Positions 57,810-64,000 of a stretch of 64,000 nt of DNA are shown here, piece after piece; the stretch's first letter is position 1, and each line of letters starts with the position of its first letter. The notes under the pieces are model-generated. The model did not search any database. It was given only the letters and a program-made list of their open reading frames with translations, and had not been told where the DNA came from. The stretch lies in assembly GCA_021234155.1 (NCBI GenBank), contig JAJEKV010000062.1, forward strand, positions 248,001-312,000, in the 5' to 3' direction. Made by a program: the position numbers and the translations under genes. This stretch comes from Isoetes taiwanensis. Its lineage: Eukaryota > Streptophyta > Lycopodiopsida > Isoetales > Isoetaceae.

Positions 57810-58900
57810 TCTGAAAGCTATGTACTAAAGAAACCTAGCCAATTGGTGGTCATTGAAGTAGGAAACGAGGTTGGAGCTATTTCGGGATCGATCCGCTTGA
57901 TGGTTGCCGCATGAAACTATTTCTCAAGTGTCTTGCGATCCACGATCGAATATCGCAGAAGGAGTTTTTCCTTAAGGTGAATTGAATTGTACAAAAAGAA
58001 ACTTTGTCTCCATTGCCGCACTATGGAAGGTGACATCATGTGTCTACGTATGCCTTTACGTTGGCATAAGCATGCTATTATATACCATAAAAAGTAATAT
58101 TTATGGACCATAAAACTACCTAAAAAAGATACCCAACACTAGGTAATTGGGTATTTTGATAATGTTTCAATAACTAATAAGGGTTAAATTGGATGCATCC
58201 ATTTTGGCCCTTTGAACATTAACATGCTTTTGACCTTTATTTTGAGATTTTGAATTATTAATAGAATAGAATAGAGCTTTTTATCGTCCACGGAGACCAA
58301 TTGGCCTATGGGAGCCAAAAGGAGCCACAACAAGCGTGATATTACAATCCCAAAAAACCCCTTTTCGAAGGGTTCTTGGGGGAAACCGTGCGTGAATAGA
58401 AAGAACATGGAAATAGCACGCAGTCTAGAAGTATCTCTGTAGGTACTTTAGCAGGTTCCAAAAGTTGTCCTCTATAGCATGCTTATTGAGACTATGAATC
58501 TTCCTTTCTTTATTATTATTTCTATGTTCTTCTTGATCGACTCTTGCAATAACTTCCTGCTCTCCCTAATTCTTGTTGCGACTGCTTTGTGAGCAATTCC
58601 TTTTGTAAATTCTTCAGAAGATAAAATCCAACGGTAAAATTCTTCTCTAGAAGCAAATCACTCTTACTCTCCCTCTCATCCTTGATTAAAATATGACCTG
58701 AATTTTAATTACAACAAATTAACACATTAACACAGATATGAGGAAATGTTACAATAGAAGATATAGACAAGAGGTTAATTGGCTGCATCGTATTTGTGTT
58801 ACAAGTTTCTAATAGAAATTCAACTCTTCCTTTCTGAATTCTACTTAACTAAAATTCCAGCAAGAATTCAAACTTCATCCACAGTGTCCCGAAGAAATCG
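57810..58900. other. No supported gene; contains shared repeat at 58255-58340
   Basis: AT-rich. 58255-58340 is the inverted match of 3410-3490. Sequence 58700-58907 should be the internal region next to the LTR-like fossil's primer site, but no protein motif was recognised. Confidence 0.45.
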
Positions 58901-58907
58901 GAACATT

Positions 58908-59375
58908 GCTCTGATACCAATGTGCAAACTCAAAGTTGTATTTGCAAGGTCAAAGTATTAGAGAATAAAGAAATGATATCATCCCTAAGGGCAAATTCAC
59001 CACCCAATCGAGCTATCCGAGGGAGAGAACTTCTAGGAAAGACTAAACTCTTGGAAGAAGAAAAGGCTTAAGGGAAAAAATAATTACAATACTAAAGACT
59101 CCGCTCTAGCAAACCCACTAATTCAAAAAAAAAAAGATACGCTTAGAAATTGACTAAGGCAGGGATTTAGGAATTCATATGAGATTGAAGGATTATCTAA
59201 TCAGTCAATCCACAACATAGAATATGCTTAGATTTATTAGGATGGAAGATCAGAAGGAAACTTAAGGATAGGTTCAGGAGCAGCTGCAAATCTCTGCAAA
59301 TCTCAAGAGTAGGTCACAGGAATTGATGCACATGTCACTAAAGTTGTAGCAGGTATCCACCTTTATCTGGAATGT
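58908..59375 (-). mobile_element. LTR fossil with tRNA-Met primer site, copy B
   Basis: GCTCTGATACCA at 58908-58919 is the reverse complement of the initiator tRNA-Met primer site TGGTATCAGAGC. The adjoining 58922-59375 is shared with 50960-51405 and would be the LTR of a minus-strand element whose internal region lies towards lower coordinates. No intact protein domain is present. LTR class, superfamily uncertain, old. Confidence 0.65.
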
Positions 59376-59379
59376 TAGT

Positions 59380-60855
59380 TGCAGCTGTTGCTTTTGGTTC
59401 ACGATGTCGTCAAGCAGTCTGCAGATGTTCATTGTTGATATCTTGTTTTGACATAGAAGCCTCTTAAATAGATTGTTCTAGCTTTTAGAAAAGGTTCGCT
59501 GCCTTGTAAGAATAGTTTAAAGGCCTTACTTCATTTAAATATCCCTCTTTAATTCTAAAGATCAAAACTAGCGTTAATGTTTAGGCTAATTTAATCATTG
59601 GATATTTCACTTAGACATTTGGTTCCATTTCTCTTTCTCTTGCTCCCTCATAGCCACCTCCCCACAGCAGCACCATATCACGAACATTTCGAAAGAAATA
59701 TAGAAGACACCTTGTCTGCCATTTACTTCACCCATGTTGATTTGTATACGCTTTGATGGTTATGGCTATAGGATCATCATTTAAGACAAAAAGGTGTGTC
59801 CAACATTTAGAATCCATATTCAAAATGAAAAAAAATATCTTTGTCATTTTGAGTATCAAGATGGGATTCAAGCTCGAGATTCACCTCCAGTTTTGAGCTA
59901 GATGATGCTATTTTTGAAGAGTCGAGATGTGTTCTACAAGATTGTGGTAAAGTGTCATGGTTGCATGGTAGTTGGCATTTGGATAAAACACCTTAACTCC
60001 ACGGAAATGTCACTTAGTGTAAAGGGGATATGCCATGTGCGAGGAAGGGGTCAACAAAATCTCCTTGTATATGACTTGTCTAGAGTCCCAAAAACCCCTT
60101 CCTGCATGGATTTTACACTAGATTATCCCTAAAAAAACTCCCTTTCCATACATATTCATATGCTTTAGGCTAAAAAAACCCATATTATCCACCCACATGT
60201 GATATACGACCTATAATATGTCGTATAGCCTTCATTATGGAAAGGAGCCACCACGCTCTACAATAACCACCTTGCTCGCAATGTTGATAGCCTCATAATG
60301 AAAGAAACCCGAGCATAAATTATGACAGAGGTGTCTATACTTGATGCCCTCTTTGTTAAAATGAACTATGGTATAAATGGCAACTTCTAAAAAGATATGT
60401 TCCTTCCTTTATTAGGAGCCAATAGTTCAAGCTACCACTTCCTCTACCCCTTTGAGAGCAAAGAAACCCTGCATACATAATTAGCAGGGCTATAAGCAGC
60501 CCTAGCAATTCTAGTGCAAGAAATAACATGCCTAGGTGAGACCCTCTTCTTGTATATATAAAGCGTTAAAGGAGGTACAAGCACTCTTTTTGTTCCCTTA
60601 CTCCAAAGTTCCAGATGGAGATCCAAGAGCCTGTATGGAGAAGCTCCTAATGTGCATGCCATCAGTGTCCTCTGCATTGATAGTAATAGAGTGAGGGCCA
60701 TACAAGTCTACAACATAAGCTTGGATCGTTCTAAACTTAACTTGCACTAGGGCAGATTTGGAGTCTCAAAATGGTCGCATAAGAGAAATTCCACACCAAT
60801 ATTTTCTCTTGCTTATTATTTATACTTTGACCTCCCTTTTTTTTTCTTAAATAGG
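59380..60855. other. No supported gene
   Basis: Short frames without recognisable domains on either strand. Confidence 0.4.
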
Positions 60856-60861
60856 AGAGAT

Positions 60862-61400
60862 TCAACTTCATGGCTTCATGGAATGAGCTTGAATTTTGAA
60901 ATGACTTAAACCTGAATTCATGTGTCCAATATTGTGTCTATTTTCAATTGGCACGGATGTTAGGTCAATTAGATAATTATAACCTCCTAATACCACTTAT
61001 TCAAATCCCAAAATTGAGCGTAATTTTGTAGCATAACTTCATAGCTTCATGGAAGGAGCTTTAGATATGTAAATGATTTCGCAATTGATGCCAAAGACTT
61101 AACATTGTGTCTGGTGCATTGGACACTGTTGAGCCACGTATCCAATATGTCTAGTTTCAATTGTCACTAATCTTACCGAAATTGGATAAATATAATCTCC
61201 TATAGTATCCCTTTTTCCCCAGGCAATCAAACTGGAGCAGAACTCTATAGCTCAACCTAGTGGCTTCATGGAATGAGCTTCAGATGTCCAAATGACCTCA
61301 AAATTGAAGTGACAGATTTGTTTCTGAGTCTAGTTTAAAAAGCAACAAAAATTAACTTAATTGGATGATTAAAATCTCAGTTAGCTTCATTTCTATAGTA
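60862..61400 (+). repeat. Degenerate tandem repeat, about 170-215 bp period, three units
   Basis: Units start at about 60868, 61038 and 61256 with CTTCAT(G/A)GCTTCATGGAATGAGCTT, followed by AAATGAC/T blocks, GTGTCTA/AGTCTAG and TCAATTGGATAATTA-like blocks. Strongly diverged, non-coding. A 24 bp doublet (TTTTAATTTTAATCCAAACAAG) follows at about 61608-61655. Confidence 0.65.
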
Positions 61401-61766
61401 GAAAGTAAAAAATTAGCAAATTGTGTAACTCAAATTCAATTCTCAAGGAAATGGCTTCAAATATGAAAGTAAAAAATATTCAATTCAATTTAGATATGCA
61501 ATTTTTACAATCCAATTGGATGTAAATATCAGAAGCAGTAGGATCTTTATCTTCATTGAGGTAGTTACACCTCAAATCCAATCGAAATTTGAGATAAACG
61601 AGGTGTTTAATTTTAATCCAAACAAGGTATTTTAATTTTAATCCAAACAAGGTATTTCAATAGCTGATATTTGGTTGGAGAGAAATCGGGGGTGTAGAAG
61701 TGATACAAGATGAAGCCCCCAGCAATTAGGTCTACCCCCCGACCTACTATTTTATCCATTATTACT

Positions 61767-62205
61767 TCATTCAATATTAACATGATCAAGAAGAATGAAT
61801 TCTACAATCTCATCCTCATTAGAAACTGATTTTTCTTTTACCACCATGTAAGCTGCCCTTGACCTCTTGAAAGCCTGTTTGAAAGGGACAAAGTACATCA
61901 CATCTAGTGGCTGCAACTTGTGTGGATCTGCGCAAGGCAAAGTGATCTCCATGTCTGATCTAAAATAACTTCCTATTCAATATGACTGCTATGATCATCC
62001 ACTAAAACTAGATGAAGCCTTTATAGGAACACACCAACAAACCCTTGCTTGAAAGTATAAAAGCCATCAAAGTACACGTCAAGCCATATTATCCTACCTC
62101 ATCCTTGCTATGTTATCATCGAAGCACATATCAAGTTTAATGTCAGTCTTGTCAGCATTCCATATCCGTGATGGAGAGTATACTGTTGACTATGTCCCTA
62201 AGTCC
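61767..62205 (-). mobile_element. Second pogo/Tigger-type transposase remnant
   Basis: On the minus strand VLVDDHSSHIE near 62015 (second catalytic D box) is followed, after a stop and a frame change, by LPCADPHKLQPLDVMYFVPF with QAFKRSRAAYMV (third D region) ending near 61770. This matches the same catalytic blocks as the element at 4.7-7.2 kb (LPAHTSHRLQPLDVACFKPF) but from a clearly different, older copy. DNA transposon, inactive. Confidence 0.75.
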
Positions 62206-62209
62206 CCCA

Positions 62210-62590
62210 TAAAAGTTATCCTAATTCTTCTAGGTCATAGCTCAAACTCAAGCCACTTCTAAGGACTCTGCACTTCTCAAGGAAACAGTTAAGCTACTTG
62301 AAGAGCTTCTACCACTTATTGCCTGTTTTTGGGTTTCCAAATGATATCATTGACCTCTTGCAAATGAACCTTACACTAGGCAAGTGCTAAAAAATGCCCT
62401 TAACCCCTAAGTATACTTATGGTTTGGAGGGTAAAAACCCCTAGTAGTGTCATTCAAGTAATTATACACTTTCAAAATATGAACTCCCTCAACTACAATC
62501 AAGGATCCTATGCCTAATTATGCCCTACGTAGTGCCCAATCAACTAACTCCTCCTTTTGTCCAGAGTATTATGTGGGAATGCCTACACTA
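62210..62590. other. No supported gene
   Basis: No recognisable domain. Confidence 0.4.
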
Positions 62591-62596
62591 CTTATG

Positions 62597-62904
62597 GGTG
62601 ATGTGTCTATACTATCAATCTTTTATGGTACATTCAGGACTCCGGTCTCTTGGATGTCTCTCAAAAAATTTACTGGCCTCATCCAACATGTCCTGTATCT
62701 GTTTTTTTGGCCGTTATCCTTGTTGGGATGGTGGCTACTTCTTTGCAACTGCTAGATGGGTCAATTGCGATCCTTTTCACTTTCGTCATTGCCTTGGTGC
62801 TTACACTCTTTTCTTTGTTGTGGGCATCGTTGTCAAGCCAAGATCTCGCATGGGCTATCTTCTTCCAAAGTCAAATTCAGAAGCAAAGACAAGCTTTGCA
62901 TTGA
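62597..62904 (+). CDS. Unrecognised frame with two hydrophobic helices
   Basis: An open frame without a clear ATG at its start encodes two long hydrophobic segments in succession (VSVFLAVILVGMVATSLQLL and IAILFTFVIALVLTLFSLLW) followed by a polar tail (IFFQSQIQKQRQ). This is what a two-span membrane protein or an exon of one would look like. An overlapping frame (62520-62942) is probably its shadow. No family recognised; chance hydrophobicity in T-rich DNA is possible. Confidence 0.25.
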
Positions 62905-63449
62905 ATAATCTAGACATCTGTTTGGCCTCAGCCTGTTTCTGAGTCAACACACAATTTAGAGTTCTAAATAATGATCAAGACCTCCAGAAAGATTTGAAGG
63001 GCACAATTCAAGCCTTTGTGCAAAGCAATGAAAAATGCAAACGTAATGACATACACGGCAAAAATTGATTATGCTGGAAACTTGTACAGCCAAATCAAGA
63101 GTTATTTTTTTGGCACAGCAGGTGTCTTTTGATAAAGAAAGTAGGATCTATTGATTATAGAAAGGAAAGTACAACATACCAACCAGCTAACATGCAGATT
63201 GAGGAGAAGAACCATAGATTGCAAGCGTACAGAAAACAAGAAAAGGCTGCTACTTATACAAAAGATCTAAGAACGGCTAGTCATAAAAATGGAAAGGTTG
63301 TTCCACAGTTGGAGATGCATGCTGAAGTGTCTCTAATAGTTGAGGATTTGCTCTGATATTATTGTCTCCTGGTATGATGATCAACACCGCACTCAATGTC
63401 GAGGGAATCAACTGATCGCCACCGGAAGAATGCACCCAATTTGAGTCAA

Positions 63450-64000
63450 GCATTTGGAATGTTTGATAATGAGCGAAAGCTTTGGTGAAGACGTACTTGA
63501 TATCAATATGTTTTTGTGAAGAACAAATGAAGCAATGAAGGAGCCTGATGATACTTGATTGCAAAAAAGTGATACTTGATATCAATATGTTTGATTCGAT
63601 GATGAAGAACGGGATTCTTTTCAATGGCAACATCACCTCGATTGTCAATGTAGATGAGAGTGTTGGTGGAGGAGATGAAGCCAAGTTGAGTTGAGAGCAT
63701 AAACATTGCAGCTAAATGACTTCTTTGGAGGCATGATTGGGCAATGTATTCACCCTCAGTGCTGGACAAAGAGACGTAAGTCTGTTTTGAACTGCTCTAG
63801 CTGACAACAGACCTGCAAGAAGAAATACATAACCTGATATGGATTTATGGTCGTGATGATCCCTAGCCCAGTCCGCATCAGAATAGCCATGTAGATCCAG
63901 GTGAGGAGAGTTGGTGTTATATTGAAGTCCAAATTGAAGAGAGCCAGCAATGTAATGGAGAACCCTTTTGAGAGAAGCACAATGACTATTCCTGGGTGCA
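63450..64000 (-). mobile_element. Ty1/copia-type polymerase fossil (RNase H end), cut by window edge
   Basis: On the minus strand, reading from the right edge, the blocks FGLQYNT-like, GYSDADWA-like, LSSTEGEYIAQSCLQRSHLA, IYIDNRGDVAIEKNPVLHHR and KHIDIKYHF appear in the canonical order of the C-terminal RNase H part of copia polyproteins. It is broken in several places and continues beyond the window. Old fossil. Confidence 0.85.

Noticed and set aside
50960-59375. A single complete LTR retrotransposon bounded by the two LTR-like segments
   Set aside because: Both segments keep sequence from the primer-site side, no purine tract lies next to the 50960 copy, and the DNA between is mainly a LINE.

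Overview
This is a stretch of nuclear DNA from a land plant. The evidence is a legume-lectin receptor-like kinase, an intron-rich organellar GatA amidotransferase gene with GT-AG introns, a P-type pentatricopeptide repeat (PPR) gene, a chloroplast co-chaperonin fragment and a laccase fragment, all set in a large, AT-rich, repeat-dominated landscape. The long intergenic distances, many decayed LINE and LTR fossils, pogo-type transposase remnants and many broken gene copies suit a large gymnosperm-like genome. That placement is inference; no single marker proves it.

Layout. 1-4.6 kb: repeats with no gene. 4.7-7.2 kb: a pogo/Tigger-type transposase with an intact DDE region and probable spliced 3' exons. 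7.7-9.8 kb: an intact, intronless L-type lectin receptor kinase (the best gene in the window). 12.5-16.15 kb: a peculiar GAATCT-based higher-order repeat split by a 2.2 kb insert that holds half of a CPN20 co-chaperonin gene fused to exons of a second, probably plastid-targeted protein. 18.2-19.5 kb: back-to-back fragments of a methylmalonate-semialdehyde dehydrogenase gene and a laccase gene. 21.7-22.4 kb: a tandem duplication and a GC-rich PIF1-like helicase fossil. 23.2-24.2 kb: a small two-exon reading frame running into a duplicated 3' end of the lectin kinase. 25-27.9 kb: LTR-element fossils with an inverted repeat. 29.5-32.7 kb: two LINEs in opposite orientations with a gypsy fragment between them.

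36.5-40.7 kb carries a ten-exon GatA gene, complete in exon order but with reading-frame problems in exons 7 and 8. It is followed convergently by a broken PPR gene at 41.2-43.4 kb. 43.5-51 kb is mostly repeats, including a 0.4 kb tandem duplication. 51.5-57.8 kb is a LINE split by about 3.4 kb of foreign DNA that contains an unrecognised reading frame with two matched zinc fingers. 57.8-64 kb holds LTR fossils, a second pogo-type remnant, degenerate tandem repeats and a copia-type fossil running off the right edge.

The only genes that look functional or nearly so are the lectin kinase (surface perception and signalling) and GatA (formation of Gln-tRNA in organelles). They do not form a pathway. 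The striking property of the window is its density of partial host genes: CPN20, a second plastid protein, ALDH6, laccase and the lectin-kinase tail lie within about 11 kb, next to a helicase fossil. That is compatible with gene-fragment capture or repeated segmental duplication. I found no convincing new biological system; the best unexplained candidates are the twin zinc-finger frame, the two-exon frame at 23.2 kb and the GAATCT higher-order array.
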